Source: Rhodoplanes sp963840055
GTDB lineage: Bacteria > Pseudomonadota > Alphaproteobacteria > Rhizobiales > Xanthobacteraceae
DNA length: 64,000 bases
Assembly: GCA_963840055.1 (NCBI GenBank)
Contig: CAWIXM010000021.1
Coordinates: 124,001 to 188,000 of the forward strand
Direction: 5' to 3'
Below the pieces are notes generated by a model. The model saw only the letters and a program-made list of their open reading frames with translations. It did not search any database and was not told the origin of the DNA. Below, piece by piece: positions 8,097 to 17,480 of the stretch (position 1 is its first letter; every line of letters starts with the position of its first letter). Both the position numbers and the translations under genes were made by a program.

Positions 8097-8251
8097 ATTT
8101 TTTCCGCGTTCTCTGTAGGCGCGGTCGGGCGGGTTTATGTGTGTTTCGGCGTGCAATAGGGACCCCGTTTTCGGGGTGATCGGCTTCCAATCGGGACCCC
8201 GGGACGGTGGGTCCGCACTGGCTTCCATGATTTGTGGAAGCCGAGGTTGGG

Positions 8252-9751
8252 ATGCTGATTGTGGAAACGATTGCGAAGGTTCGACGCGGCTATTTTTCGG
8301 ACGGCAAGTCGATCAAGGCGATCTGCCGGGAGCTGCGACTGTCGCGGAAGGTTGTCCGGAAAGTCATCCGGTCGGGCGAGACTTCGTTCACGTACGAGCG
8401 CACAGTTCAACCGCGGCCGAAGCTCGGGCAATGGACGGCGGTTCTTGAGGAACTGTTGGAGACGAACGCGGCCAAGCCGGCCCGCGAGCAGCTGACGCTG
8501 ATCCGCATTTTCGAGGAGCTGTGCGGACGCGGTTACGGGGGCGGCTACGACGCCGTTCGGCGCTACGCCAGGCGGTGGGCCAAGGAGCGCGGGCAATCGA
8601 CGGCTGCGGCCTACGTGCCGCTGTTCTTCGCGCCGGGGGAGGCCTTCCAGTTCGACTGGAGCCACGAGGTCGTCGTGCTGAACGGCGTGACGATCACGGT
8701 GAAGGTCGCCCATGTCCGGCTCTGCCACAGCCGCATGCCGTTCGTGCGCGCCTATCCGCGCGAGACGCAGGAGATGGTGTTCGACGCCCACGACCGCGCC
8801 TTCGCCTTCTTCCGAGGCGCGTGTCAGCGCGGCATCTACGATAACATGAAGACGGCGGTGGAAACGGTCTTCGTCGGCAAGGACCGGCTCTACAATCGCC
8901 GCTTCCTGCAGATGTGCAGCCATTATCTCGTCGATCCGGTCGCCTGCACGCCGGCGTCCGGCTGGGAGAAGGGGCAGGTCGAGAACCAGGTCGGCCTGGT
9001 GCGCGAGAGGTTCTTCACGCCCCGGCTGCGGTTCAAGAGCTACGACGAGCTGAACGCCTGGCTTCTGGATCAATGCATCGCCCACGCCAAAGCGCATCGT
9101 CATCCGGACCTGAGCGAGCAGACGATCTGGGAGGCGTTCGAGGCGGAGCGGCCGAAGCTCGTTCCCTATACCGGTCGCTTCGATGGGTTCCACGCCGTGC
9201 CCGCCTCGGTCTCCAAGACCTGCCTGGTCCGCTTCGACAACAACAAATACTCGGTCACAGCGAGCGCCGTCGGCCGACCGGTTGAGATTCACGCCTACGC
9301 CGACCGCGTCGTGATCCGCCAGGACGGCAGGATCGTCGGCGAGCATCCGCGCGCCTTCGGCCGCGGCGCGACGGTCTACGATCCCTGGCATTACGTCCCG
9401 GTGCTCGCCCGTAAGCCGGGCGCTCTCCGCAATGGCGCTCCCTTCAAGGCCTGGGTGCTGCCGGCCGCCATGGAGCGGGTGCGGCGCAAGCTGGCCGGGA
9501 CCGACGACGGCGATCGGCAGATGGTCGACATCCTGGTCGCGGTGCTCGCCGACGGGCTGCCGGCGGTCGAGGCGGCCTGCGCCGAAGCGCTCGCCCACGG
9601 CGTCCACTCCGCCGACGTCATCCTCAACATTCTCGCCCGCCAGCGCGATCCCGGGCCGCCCATCACCATCGTCACGCCGGCCGGGCTCACCCTGCGCCAT
9701 ACCCCGGTTCCCAATTGCGCCCGTTACGACACCCTCAGGAGGACCCTCTGA
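8252..9751 (+). CDS. istA: IS21 transposase IstA
   Basis: About 499 residues from ATG at 8252 (an in-frame GTG lies 18 bp upstream). The N-terminal HTH (KSIKAICRELRLSRKVVRKV) is followed by an RNase H-type integrase core: FQFDWSHEVV with the first Asp, then GIYDNMKTAV, then GWEKGQVENQVG with the catalytic Glu. The stop overlaps the istB start by one base (TGATG), so the two are translationally coupled. It looks intact. Confidence 0.93.
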   Translation: MLIVETIAKVRRGYFSDGKSIKAICRELRLSRKVVRKVIRSGETSFTYERTVQPRPKLGQWTAVLEELLETNAAKPAREQLTLIRIFEELCGRGYGGGYDAVRRYARRWAKERGQSTAAAYVPLFFAPGEAFQFDWSHEVVVLNGVTITVKVAHVRLCHSRMPFVRAYPRETQEMVFDAHDRAFAFFRGACQRGIYDNMKTAVETVFVGKDRLYNRRFLQMCSHYLVDPVACTPASGWEKGQVENQVGLVRERFFTPRLRFKSYDELNAWLLDQCIAHAKAHRHPDLSEQTIWEAFEAERPKLVPYTGRFDGFHAVPASVSKTCLVRFDNNKYSVTASAVGRPVEIHAYADRVVIRQDGRIVGEHPRAFGRGATVYDPWHYVPVLARKPGALRNGAPFKAWVLPAAMERVRRKLAGTDDGDRQMVDILVAVLADGLPAVEAACAEALAHGVHSADVILNILARQRDPGPPITIVTPAGLTLRHTPVPNCARYDTLRRTL

Positions 9752-10480
9752 TGGAACGCACCCAAATCTTCGACCTCATGGGCGAGCTGCGGCTCTACGG
9801 CATGAAGGCTGCCTTCGATGACATCATGGCGACCGCCGTCAAACGCCAGCACGAACCCCAACGGGTCGTCGGCGACCTGCTCACCGCCGAGATCAGCGAG
9901 AAGCAGGCGCGCTCGATCAAATACCAGCTCACCATCGCCAGGCTCCCGCTCGCCGAAGAATCTCGCCGACTTCAAGTTCGCCGGCACGCCGATCAACGAG
10001 ACCCTGGTGAAAGACCTCGCCGGCGGCGGCTTCATCGCCCAGCAGCGCAACGTCGTGCTGGTCGGCGGAACGGGAACCGGCAAGACCCATCTCGCCATCG
10101 CCATTGCGCGAAGCTGCATTCGCGCCGGCGCGCGCGGTCGGTTCTACAATGTCGTCGATCTCGTCAATCGGCTTGAAACCGAAACCCGCAACGGCCGGCA
10201 GGGCAGGCTCGCCGATCACCTCACCCGCATGGACTTCATCGTCCTCGATGAACTCGGCTATCTGCCCTTCGCCCAGTCCGGCGGCCAGCTCCTCTTCCAT
10301 CTCGTCAGTCGGCTCTACGAACGCACCTCGATCATCGTCACCACCAATCTCGCCTTCGGCGAATGGCCGAGCGTCTTCGGCGACGCCAAGATGACCACCG
10401 CACTGCTCGATCGCCTCACTCACCACTGCGACATCGTCGAGACCGGCAACGACAGCTGGCGCTTCAAAAGCCGCGCCTGA
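9751..10480 (+). pseudogene. istB: IS21 helper ATPase IstB, frameshifted
   Basis: AAA+ helper protein of IS21. The first 67 codons read in one frame up to LTIARLPLA; the rest (NLADFKFAGTPINETL, Walker A GGTGTGKTH, Walker B FIVLDELGYLPF) reads in the next frame. GCTCGCCGAAGAATCTC at about 9950 has one extra base compared with what would give PLAKNL. Unless the shift is bypassed, IstB is not made and the element cannot move by itself. Confidence 0.88.
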
Positions 10481-10752
10481 CCACCGCAAGCCGCTCGCTC
10501 GCTACGGCGCTCCATGAAGGCGCGCTCGCTCGCGGCTTGCTCCCCTTCTCCTGTCCAAAGGGGGTCCCTTTTGGACGCCGATCAGGGGTCCCAATTCAAT
10601 GCCGATTGACAGGTTTATGGTAGGAAACGCCCCTGCTAAAGACAAGGGCCTACGCCGAGTCCTCACCGCGCCACTCTCCTTTGAGCTGTCTGAGATTGTT
10701 AAAAATATATTAAACGCTTGTAAGGTAAGCTCGGGTAGGAGGGCGATATACG

Positions 10753-10962
10753 ATGAATTCGCCGACGCCTGCGAGTGAGGATACCAAGGAAGATAGTCCG
10801 GCATCTCAGCCCTGCTTCCGCAAAATCGAGTTTCCCGCCGTCGCTGCCGCTTTGTGCTGTGCGCGAATGCCCGCACCCGCTGACGAACATAGCGACAAGC
10901 ACGCTCATGAACCGTTATGGACTGATCTTTGGTCAGAGCAACCTTGGTTCGGGGTGCCGTGA
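10753..10962 (+). CDS. Possible small hypothetical protein
   Basis: 69 codons from ATG after a good GGTAGGAGGG site. The product is Pro- and Ala-rich with scattered Cys and no domain that I know. Another frame overlaps it. Possibly spurious. Confidence 0.3.
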   Translation: MNSPTPASEDTKEDSPASQPCFRKIEFPAVAAALCCARMPAPADEHSDKHAHEPLWTDLWSEQPWFGVP

Positions 10963-11071
10963 GCCGTAGCGGTTATCGGCGCCGGGCGGATTAGCGACCT
11001 ACGGATTCAGCAAGGAATCGTTTACGGGTTGGGCGTAAAAGTGCTCGGCTTTTTACCGAAGGGAGCACCGA

Positions 11072-11365
11072 ATGCCTGCCGCAGCTCAAGCTACCGTGAC
11101 CATCAAACACCTCGCCGCAGCGCTCGCCGAGCAGCATGAGATCGCGAAAAAGCACTCGCAAGAAATCCTTAACGATGTGGTCGACTTAGTGACGAAACAC
11201 CTGAAAAAGGGCAATCGCATCCGGATCGCGGGCCTCGGCATTCTGCAAGTTCGCAAGCGCCCAGCTCGTATGGGGCGTAACCCCGCGACCGGAGAGCCGA
11301 TCAAAATCGCGGCGAGCAAGAAGGTCGCCTTCCGCGCTGCGAAGGAGCTCAAGGAAGCGGTTTAG
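11072..11365 (+). CDS. HU/IHF-family DNA-binding protein
   Basis: 97 residues with an N-terminal helical pair (TIKHLAAALAEQHEIAKKHS), then the beta-arm region GNRIRIAGLGILQVRKRPAR followed by GRNPATGEPIKIAA, the DNA-wrapping arm with the conserved RNP(A/K)TG motif. Nucleoid-associated protein that bends DNA. Preceded by GGGAGCACC. It stands between two probable accessory genes and is likely an extra HU carried by the island, not the housekeeping copy. Confidence 0.92.
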   Translation: MPAAAQATVTIKHLAAALAEQHEIAKKHSQEILNDVVDLVTKHLKKGNRIRIAGLGILQVRKRPARMGRNPATGEPIKIAASKKVAFRAAKELKEAV

Positions 11366-11370
11366 GTTCT

Positions 11371-12369
11371 TTGAGAGCGGTCTGGGGGAAAAGGAGCCGT
11401 GCGGAACTCGGACGTGTTCCTCTCGCCTCAGTCATCTTCCACAAGCATAAGCTGATGCAGGGCATAGCTATCCTGGGGCTCATGGCCTTGGGATACCTCG
11501 CCGTTGAGAATTGGACCTTTGGCTTCGAGCGTATCGTCGATTTACGGCTGAAGACCGTGAACAGCGCAAGTCGTGAGCTGTCGCGTGATGAAGCCTATCT
11601 GGCAGCGCTATTGAAGCGCCGCAAGCACATAGCGACAACGAATGGCGAGAAGCGCGAGGAATTGCGTCGCGGCGTTGCTCAACGTGACGCTAGCATTGGT
11701 GAATTGACGGCCCAGTTAAGCAGGGAAGGTGAGGTTCATCAGGAAAACCTCGAACGGATTCGGGAAGCGTGCCGAATCATCAAGGAATCTTGCATGGTGC
11801 CGCGCTCCCAAGCCGAGGACAGCCGCTATCGGGATCAGGTTACCCGGCTGAATGCCGAGCTTGCGGCTCAGCGCGTCGATAGAAAGCAGCTTGTTTCACA
11901 GATTGACGAGTTGGTTTCAAAGGACGCACGCGAGGTCGCAGACCTTGATCGAAGGATAAGTACCACAACCCTCGCCTATAAGGCGAGGGGTTCAATAGGG
12001 GTCGATTGGAAATCGACTGCGATCCCCGGCCGCCTCGCTGTTCCGTTCCAGCTCGTCGCCCTTCCTGGAGAACCAAGCGACGCGCGCCCCGGAAATATGT
12101 CGCCCCGTCGGCCAGCGACCTCGCGCCGCTCATCGGACATCGTCGCCTTCGCCGACTTCGTCAGCCCTTCGCTTCGCCTGAAGGCGAGGGTTTGGAACCC
12201 CGAAGGGGACAATCAAGCTGTCAGAGCAGTGGGATCGGAGAACCGGTTACGATTTGCCCCCGCCACCGCGCAAAGAGCAGAACCAATTCCGGCCCGCAGA
12301 CTAGCCAAGGGACGCTTCTTTCGGGCGGCCCTTTTGCTTTGGAACGAGAAAGGCCCGGTGTGCTGGTGA
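11371..12369 (+). CDS. Membrane-anchored coiled-coil protein with a foreign tail
   Basis: Starts 5 bp after HU. Residues about 28-48 (GIAILGLMALGYLAVENW) are a single membrane span; residues 60-200 are strongly charged and heptad-like, with alternating Leu and Arg/Glu, a long coiled coil. From about 11965 the sequence changes to palindrome-rich, low-complexity DNA and the frame becomes Pro/Arg-rich, so the original C-terminus is probably lost and the last 130 residues are read-through. Function unknown. The N-terminal 35 residues may also be extra, as a Met precedes the span. Confidence 0.5.
   Translation: MRAVWGKRSRAELGRVPLASVIFHKHKLMQGIAILGLMALGYLAVENWTFGFERIVDLRLKTVNSASRELSRDEAYLAALLKRRKHIATTNGEKREELRRGVAQRDASIGELTAQLSREGEVHQENLERIREACRIIKESCMVPRSQAEDSRYRDQVTRLNAELAAQRVDRKQLVSQIDELVSKDAREVADLDRRISTTTLAYKARGSIGVDWKSTAIPGRLAVPFQLVALPGEPSDARPGNMSPRRPATSRRSSDIVAFADFVSPSLRLKARVWNPEGDNQAVRAVGSENRLRFAPATAQRAEPIPARRLAKGRFFRAALLLWNEKGPVCW
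11969..12190. repeat. Palindromic insert with two related hairpins
   Basis: CCCTCGCC-TATAA-GGCGAGGG at 11969-11989 is a perfect hairpin. A second copy of the same arm (TCGCC-TGAA-GGCGAGGG) lies about 200 bp later. The interval interrupts the coiled-coil ORF. Paired subterminal hairpins resemble the ends of IS200/IS605-type elements or REP-like elements, but no transposase is present. Confidence 0.4.
12308..12336 (+). terminator. Possible Rho-independent terminator
   Basis: AAGGGACGCTT, then CGGGCGGCCC followed by TTTTGC forms a weak GC-rich hairpin with a short T run. A second hairpin, AGGCCCGG...CCGGGCCT at 12351-12382, follows. It would end transcription of the HU and coiled-coil pair. Confidence 0.4.
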
Positions 12370-12868
12370 CGACGCCGGGCCTAAGGCTTCCACTGAACCG
12401 GCGGTCACTGGCACGAGGGGGGAATCTGCGGCTCGTCACCCTTCCAACACTCGCGACATTGCGGGACTATCCGGGTTTCTTTCACCCTTAATCCACGCCC
12501 GCACCCCAGAGGTCCCACGATCTCTGTCTCGGATCGTGATTAAAAGAGTTTCGGACGTCTGCCGCAACCCCGGTGTAATCGTCCATTAAGCGTGCTCCAT
12601 TGATTCCAACAATGTCGAGGTAATTGAATATTTCACTGGCAAGGGAGTATGGAACAACGAACTTGGTCAATATCGGCTCATCCTTACTACACCGTAACAT
12701 AGCCTCATGCTCGCCAATTAACGCTTCAAGGTCCCTCACTCCCAGGTCTTCATAATTCAACGTATCATAGATATAACAGCCCATTTGCCGCTGAACTTTT
12801 GTAAGCGCACTAGACGCGAAACGTAAGAATTTGAGCGCTGGCTGCGGATATCCCGACCTAAAATAGTC

Positions 12869-14096
12869 CGCCCATTCAACAGTGAAGTGCAACGGGCAGA
12901 TTTCTGGCGCTGAAGAAAATCTCGCGAGGGGTTTGGTAGCCGAGTATCTTTCTGGGGCGAGAGTTGAGTTTGTCCTCGACCCTTTGGACATCGGCATCGG
13001 ACAAAATAGAGAAGTCGGAACCTTTTGGGAAGTACTGCCTGAAGAGGCCGTTAGTGTGTTCGTTGAGGCCGCGTTCCCACGAGTGATAGGGCTTGGCAAA
13101 ATAGGATAGTGCCCCCAGCGAGGTTGCGATTTGGGCGTGAGAGGCGAACTCTTTTCCATTGTCGTAAGTGATTGTTTCGATTTGGTCAGCGAGCGGCAAA
13201 AGCACGCGTGCGCAGGCCTGCACGACAAAGTCCGCGTTCTTGTCCGGCAGTTTGGCGAGCTTGGTGTATTTGGAGGTTCGCTCGACGTGCGACATGACAA
13301 CGCCTTTGTGATTGGCGCCGATAATCGTGTCGGCCTCCCAGTCTCCGATGCGGATTTTTGCGGCGACAATAGGAGGCCGCTGATCGATATCGACGCGGTT
13401 CGGAATCAGCCCGCGCCCCGAATTCTTGCCCTTGCGCCTGTTGTATTTTTTGCCGCTGTGACGCAAGTGAAGATACAGCGTGCCCCCGTCTTTCTTGTCT
13501 TTCCAGACATGCTGATAGATGCGCTCGTGACTGATAAAGGCGACGCCATCCTTCGCCAGACGCCCGCTGATCTGATCGGGACTCCACTGCTGTTGCGTCA
13601 GTTTTTCTTCGATCAGCTCCACCAAATCTGGCGTTATTTTGCGCGGCTTGTCCGAGGCCTCTTGGCGTCTCTGCGAGGCCTTCTCGTGCGCTTGCTTGAA
13701 GCGATAGCCGCGCGCGCCGGTGTTGCGAACAAGCTCGCGGCTGATCGTCGACGGATCGACGCCAATTTGCCGCGCGATGTGGGCTTGCGAGTGGCCGCTT
13801 TGCAAGAGCGCGTAAATCTGGCAGCGTTGTTCGCAGGTCAGATGGAGATAGCCTTCGGGCATTTTTCCTCCGTGAGATGTGCTGTCCCACGCAAGGATAG
13901 TCTTCCATCTGACCGCCAGAAAAACCGGCATACACAACATGGCAAAGTCTGGCGGGAGAAAACGTCGGCCTCAAGGGTGCTCGCTGCGCTCGCATCGTCT
14001 CCGGCGACTAAAGCCCTTGACCCCGACCCTTTCCCCCGCCACTCACTCCGCCATGCCGTCTATGCTGCCCTGTTGCACTTCGGATTTGAAACGGCG
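12869..14096 (-). mobile_element. IS30-family element, copy 1 (1228 bp)
   Basis: Terminal repeats CGCCCATTCAA and CGCCGTTTCAA, then GAAGTGCAAC and GGGCAG inside both ends. It has the same length and ends as 40919-42146 and 45958-47185. It sits inside the FRG gene. Confidence 0.93.
12876..13862 (-). CDS. IS30-family transposase (copy 1)
   Basis: 328 residues from the ATG at 13862, which follows GGAGGAAAA; a longer upstream start is open but lacks a site. The N-terminal HTH (ALLQSGHSQAHIARQIGVDP then STISREL) is followed by the DDE core: GDWEADTIIGANHKG, TYDNGKEFA, and SWERGLNEHTNGLFRQYFP with the catalytic Glu. It looks intact. It differs from copies 2 and 3 at one residue (DFVVQ instead of DSVVQ). 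Confidence 0.95.
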   Translation of the reverse strand: MPEGYLHLTCEQRCQIYALLQSGHSQAHIARQIGVDPSTISRELVRNTGARGYRFKQAHEKASQRRQEASDKPRKITPDLVELIEEKLTQQQWSPDQISGRLAKDGVAFISHERIYQHVWKDKKDGGTLYLHLRHSGKKYNRRKGKNSGRGLIPNRVDIDQRPPIVAAKIRIGDWEADTIIGANHKGVVMSHVERTSKYTKLAKLPDKNADFVVQACARVLLPLADQIETITYDNGKEFASHAQIATSLGALSYFAKPYHSWERGLNEHTNGLFRQYFPKGSDFSILSDADVQRVEDKLNSRPRKILGYQTPREIFFSARNLPVALHC

Positions 14097-14511
14097 TTCC
14101 TTAATCTCCCAGCGAAATACATCCATTGCTTCCTGTCCATATTCTCTTTTTATATTTTCTTCCCAATGCATCTGCTCCGCTAGCAGCGAATATCCAACAC
14201 CTAAGTAGTCGCAATTGATCGCGTAGATCACTGCCTCGCCACTATCAATAGAACCTCTGACACCGCTAAACGCAAACCAGAGCGCGATAAAGGGCGAACG
14301 AGTTAAGTCGATTAGCGGCGATGGTACCCCGTGATGTCGGGCAAATTCCAATTTAGTTCGTCGATCCGATGCGATCAGTTCGCGGTTGCCGATAGACGCC
14401 AGTCCGTCCACGAAGAGTGAAATTAAGTAATCGAACGCCATCGGTCGGAATTGAGGCGTTTGGACCGTTGAATACTGAAGACTAAAGAAAACGGCACGAT
14501 GGAGGATGAAC

Positions 14512-14778
14512 GTGGATGATTTCAACCGACAGCAGATGCTCTGCTCTGCTTGGCTGCGCGAGCAGCTGGAGGCTACGAACAGGTTTTACGGTGAGCTGTA
14601 TGGAAGATTCTCGGATTGGAATGAAGCGCCAGCAATCAAGACGGTTATGTTTTTAGCTGTCATGAAGAGGCACGAACGTGATCAGGAATTCTGGACGGAA
14701 TTGCTGGTGGCGACGTCAAACCGAGATCGACGCATTCCTCAAGGGGGTGCGGGGGTTAACGGTGCAGACAAAGCTTGA
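14512..14778 (+). CDS. Hypothetical protein, about 88 aa
   Basis: Divergent from the FRG gene and overlapping its start by a few bases. GTG at 14512 lies 7 bp after GGAGG; an ATG at 14506 is too close to that site. Mostly helical composition (WLREQLEATNRFYGELYGRF). No known domain. It could be an antitoxin-like or defence partner of the FRG gene, but nothing shows that directly. Confidence 0.45.
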   Translation: MDDFNRQQMLCSAWLREQLEATNRFYGELYGRFSDWNEAPAIKTVMFLAVMKRHERDQEFWTELLVATSNRDRRIPQGGAGVNGADKA

Positions 14779-14846
14779 GACAATTGGCGCACAATGAAAT
14801 AAAGGGTCATGCAGCGGCTCGCCTTTCGGATAGAAGCCAATTCACT

Positions 14847-16034
14847 ATGACAGTAAGTCAATCTCTCATCGACGAAATTATGCTTAGGCCGGACGATGAT
14901 GACACCATTGACCGGCATCAAGCTGCCGCACTGCTGGGCGTGACGATCAGGACACTTCAACGTTGGCACAGGCAAGGATATGGCCCAAGCCGCAAGAAAT
15001 GGCTGAGCCGTAGTATGGGATATAGCCGTGCGGAGGTGGAAGCTTGGGTCGCAGAACACCATCGGCCGGACCTCAATCAGATGATTCTCGCCGTGCTGCT
15101 CGATGGCGACGGTCGACCCGTTTGCACCGAAATGTGGCCAGGGAACACGGCCGATGTCGGCAGCCTCGTCCCGGTGGTCGATCGGTTGCGCAAGCGCTTT
15201 TCCATTCAACGCGTCTGCGTCGTCGCCGATCGCGGCATGATCAGCGCCGAGACCATCGCCGAACTCGAAGCGCGCGGGCTTTGCTATATTCTCGGCGTGC
15301 GCGAGCGCAGCGACAAACTGGTGCGAGACCTCGTGCTCGCCGATCCCGCTCCCTTCATCCCACTCACCATCGCCAAGCGGGGCAAGGAGATCGACTACGA
15401 GGCCAAGGCGGTCATGCTGGCCGGGCGGCGCTACATCGTCTGTCGCAATCGCGAAGAAATGAAGAAGGACGCCGCCGCCAGAACCGCGATCCTGGCCGCG
15501 CTCGAGCGTCAGCTCAAGAAAGGCGATAAAACCCTTGTCGGCAACAAGGGCTATCGGCGCTTTCTCGCGACGCCAGACGACGACCATTTCGTCATCGATC
15601 GCGCCAAGGCGGAGGAGGACGCAAAGTTCGACGGAATCTTCGTGCTGCGCACCAACGCCGATCTCTCGCCGCTCGAAACCATGCTTTGCTACAAACATTT
15701 GTGGATGGTGGAGCGCGCGTTCCGAACCTCGAAAAGCCTGTTCGCCACGCGCCCGATTTTCCATAAGCTCGACGAGACCATTCGCGGCCATGTGTCGTGT
15801 AGCTTTCTCGCCCTGGTGCTGAAGAAGGAGCTGGAGGACCGCATCGCCACGCTCGGCCATGCGAGTTCCTGGCCGAACGTCCTCGCCGATCTCAACTCGT
15901 TGACCGAAACGGAGGTCGAACAGGACGGCAAACGCTTTCTGCTGCGCACGCCGCCACGCCCCGCTGCAAGCCTCGCCCTGCGCGCCGCCGGCGTCGCCCT
16001 GCCGCCAACCGTCCGGCAACTTGCCGACGCTTGA
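14847..16034 (+). CDS. In-frame fusion: excisionase-like HTH to IS1634-type transposase
   Basis: Residues 1-70 are a MerR/excisionase-type HTH: DRHQAAALLGVTIRTLQRWH, then GYGPSRKKW and YSRAEVEAWVAEH. From about 15056-15070 the protein becomes the C-terminal two-thirds of an IS1634-type transposase (DLNQMILAVLLDGDGRPVC, MWPGNTADV, VVADRGMIS with a catalytic Asp, CYKHLWMVERAFRTSKS with the final Glu region). The first part of the transposase is absent. The join keeps the frame, so a hybrid of about 395 residues could be made. Most likely an accidental product of a truncated insertion. Confidence 0.75.
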   Translation: MTVSQSLIDEIMLRPDDDDTIDRHQAAALLGVTIRTLQRWHRQGYGPSRKKWLSRSMGYSRAEVEAWVAEHHRPDLNQMILAVLLDGDGRPVCTEMWPGNTADVGSLVPVVDRLRKRFSIQRVCVVADRGMISAETIAELEARGLCYILGVRERSDKLVRDLVLADPAPFIPLTIAKRGKEIDYEAKAVMLAGRRYIVCRNREEMKKDAAARTAILAALERQLKKGDKTLVGNKGYRRFLATPDDDHFVIDRAKAEEDAKFDGIFVLRTNADLSPLETMLCYKHLWMVERAFRTSKSLFATRPIFHKLDETIRGHVSCSFLALVLKKELEDRIATLGHASSWPNVLADLNSLTETEVEQDGKRFLLRTPPRPAASLALRAAGVALPPTVRQLADA

Positions 16035-16318
16035 TCCCGCCCAACCCAGCCAAACCACCAGAATGTAGTGCCAAGCCGATTTTCCGGCGTGATTTATGCC
16101 GCCCGCTCAACGACTTGCAAATTCGTACTGTAGAAGATCAGTTTAAAGCGCGTATGTTGTCACAATCGCTAGTTGCGATTGAGCCTTAACAATAGCAAAA
16201 ATAGTCAAGGCCGATAGCCGATATCGGCATCACGCGTTGCGACATTCAGCGGACCGCGTGGGAAGCTCGCGGTGCTGACGAATGTCGCATGCTGTATCCG
16301 CTCCGAGGGAGGCGAGTG

Positions 16319-16582
16319 ATGGCATTGGCATCTGTGACACGCGAGCAGTTCGAGATCAGAAGCGAAGTGGAAGTAGTCCATATTCCGACCGGAGCTGATT
16401 TTCGGGCGTATCCTTACAGCAATCCCGACGACATGTTGCAAAGTGTCAAGGTGACTTGGGGCCGAGCGGGCGTGCCGAGCACGGCCGACTATGCTGAGCA
16501 AGTCCGACGTATGGCATCGCAGTTGCTGCTCGAGCGAGCGCATCGAGTGACCAGAGATTGGCGACTGGGCAATGCTGCTTGA
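16319..16582 (+). CDS. Conserved small protein, paralogue of 62381-62692
   Basis: 87 residues with a strong GAGGGAGG site. The core TREQFEIRSEVEVVHIPTG followed by FRAYPYS, DDMLQSVKV, WGRAG, DYAEQVR and ASQLL is nearly identical to the gene at 62381-62692. It is beta-rich then helical, with no Cys and no signal. Unknown function. The tails diverge after the Arg-rich segment. Confidence 0.65.
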   Translation: MALASVTREQFEIRSEVEVVHIPTGADFRAYPYSNPDDMLQSVKVTWGRAGVPSTADYAEQVRRMASQLLLERAHRVTRDWRLGNAA

Positions 16583-16615
16583 GATAAGTGCTCAGCAACC
16601 GCGATACATTCGCAA

Positions 16616-16990
16616 ATGAGGTTCAGAGTGAGACAACCTCGCATAGCCACCGACCGCGGCAGCGAGTACTGCGGCAATCCGGAGCGGCATGAATATGAGC
16701 TCTATCTTGCGGTCGAGGACATCGATCACTCGCGCACCAAGACCAAGAGTCCGCAGACCAACGGCATCTGCGAACGCTTCCACAAAACCGTGCTGAACGA
16801 ATTCTACCGTATCGCGTTCCGCAAAAAGGTGTATCGTTCAATCGATGAGCTGCAGGCCGATCTCGATGTGTGGATGCGCGAATACAACGACGCGAGACCA
16901 CATCAAGGCCGCTGGTGTTTTGGCAAAACGCCGATGCAGATGTTCCTTGATGCAATGCCGATGACAAAGGAGAAGATGATCGCAGCCTAA
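16616..16990 (+). pseudogene. IS481-family transposase, C-terminal fragment
   Basis: Reads IATDRGSEYCGNPERHEYE, then TKTKSPQTNGICERFHKTVL with the catalytic Glu, then WMREYNDARPHQGRWCFGKT. It holds the last two of the three acidic residues of the integrase core. The first 200 or so residues are missing. Confidence 0.88.
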
Positions 16991-17035
16991 CGGCATCGGA
17001 CAACAAAACTCGACCGCTCAACCAGGCGCCGCCTG

Positions 17036-17338
17036 TCAGATCGAGTTCCAGCTAATACAGCTGAAGCTGCTCAATCGCTGGCGGGAGCAAGCGGAGAAAG
17101 CGGACACAGGATCGAAGGCATTGCAATCGCCTTCGAGGCCGGTCGTGATGGCTTCTGGTTGGCGCGCTGGCTCAAGGCTCGCGGCATCGAGGCCCATATC
17201 ATTCATGCCTCCAGTATCGCCGTATCGCGCGAGCACAGGCGTGCCAAGACCGACCGTCTCGACACGGAACTTCTCAAACGCGCGTTTCTCGGCTGGCTGC
17301 GGGGCGAGCGTGATCACTGGCGCGCTTGGATTGCATAG
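17036..17338 (+). pseudogene. IS110-family transposase fragment, frameshifted
   Basis: LKLLNRWREQAEKA in one frame continues as RIEGIAIAFEAGRDGFWLAR, WLKARGIEAHIIHASSIAVS and KTDRLDTELLKRAF in another. Restoring one G at about 17105 would join them. This is the N-terminal DEDD-type part of an IS110 transposase; the rest is gone. Confidence 0.8.
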
Positions 17339-17480
17339 ACGAGTTCGTGGAAATGAAGCGCCTCATCACACGCTCGAATTTGTTTTACTAAAGACGTGTT
17401 CAGGTATGTCTGATTGCCCAACTCGAGCTCGACAAAGCCCCGCAGGGCTATGTCTCGAATGCGGCGGCACGGGTGTGCTG

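Larger units (their letters stand above)
8140..10611 (+). mobile_element. IS21-family element with 8-bp target duplication
   Basis: Ends TGTGTTTCGGCGTGC and TGTCAATCGGCATTG (right end read on the other strand) start with TGT and continue into multiple GGGACCCC repeats, as in IS21. The same 8 bases GGTTTATG flank the element on both sides (8132-8139 and 10612-10619). It contains istA and a frameshifted istB. It lies 43 bp after the left att-like repeat. Confidence 0.92.
12488..14525 (-). pseudogene. FRG-domain protein split by IS30
   Basis: N-terminal part at 14525-14097: the motif LEFARHHGVPSPLIDLTRSP then FIALWFAFSG is the core of the FRG domain, found in many phage-defence and nucleotide-related proteins. 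The C-terminal part continues at 12868-12488 (DYFRSGYPQPALKFLRFASS and on to WDLWGAGVD, then stop). Joining the two across the IS30 element gives an open frame, with GAA/GAC as an imperfect 3-bp target duplication. The FRGQ motif expected near the N-terminus is not visible, so the start may also be damaged. Confidence 0.7.

Noticed and set aside
8135..9700. 521-aa minus-strand ORF over IS21
   Set aside because: Antisense of istA in high-GC DNA; low-complexity Asp/Arg/Gly text and no domain.
12488..13369. 293-aa minus-strand ORF taken as one protein
   Set aside because: Its first half is an off-frame reading of the IS30 transposase and its second half is the end of the FRG gene; the junction is the IS border.
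13131..14183. 350-aa plus-strand ORF antisense to IS30 (also at 41181 and on the other strand at 45952)
   Set aside because: It is an antisense shadow of the transposase gene, repeated with every copy of the element.
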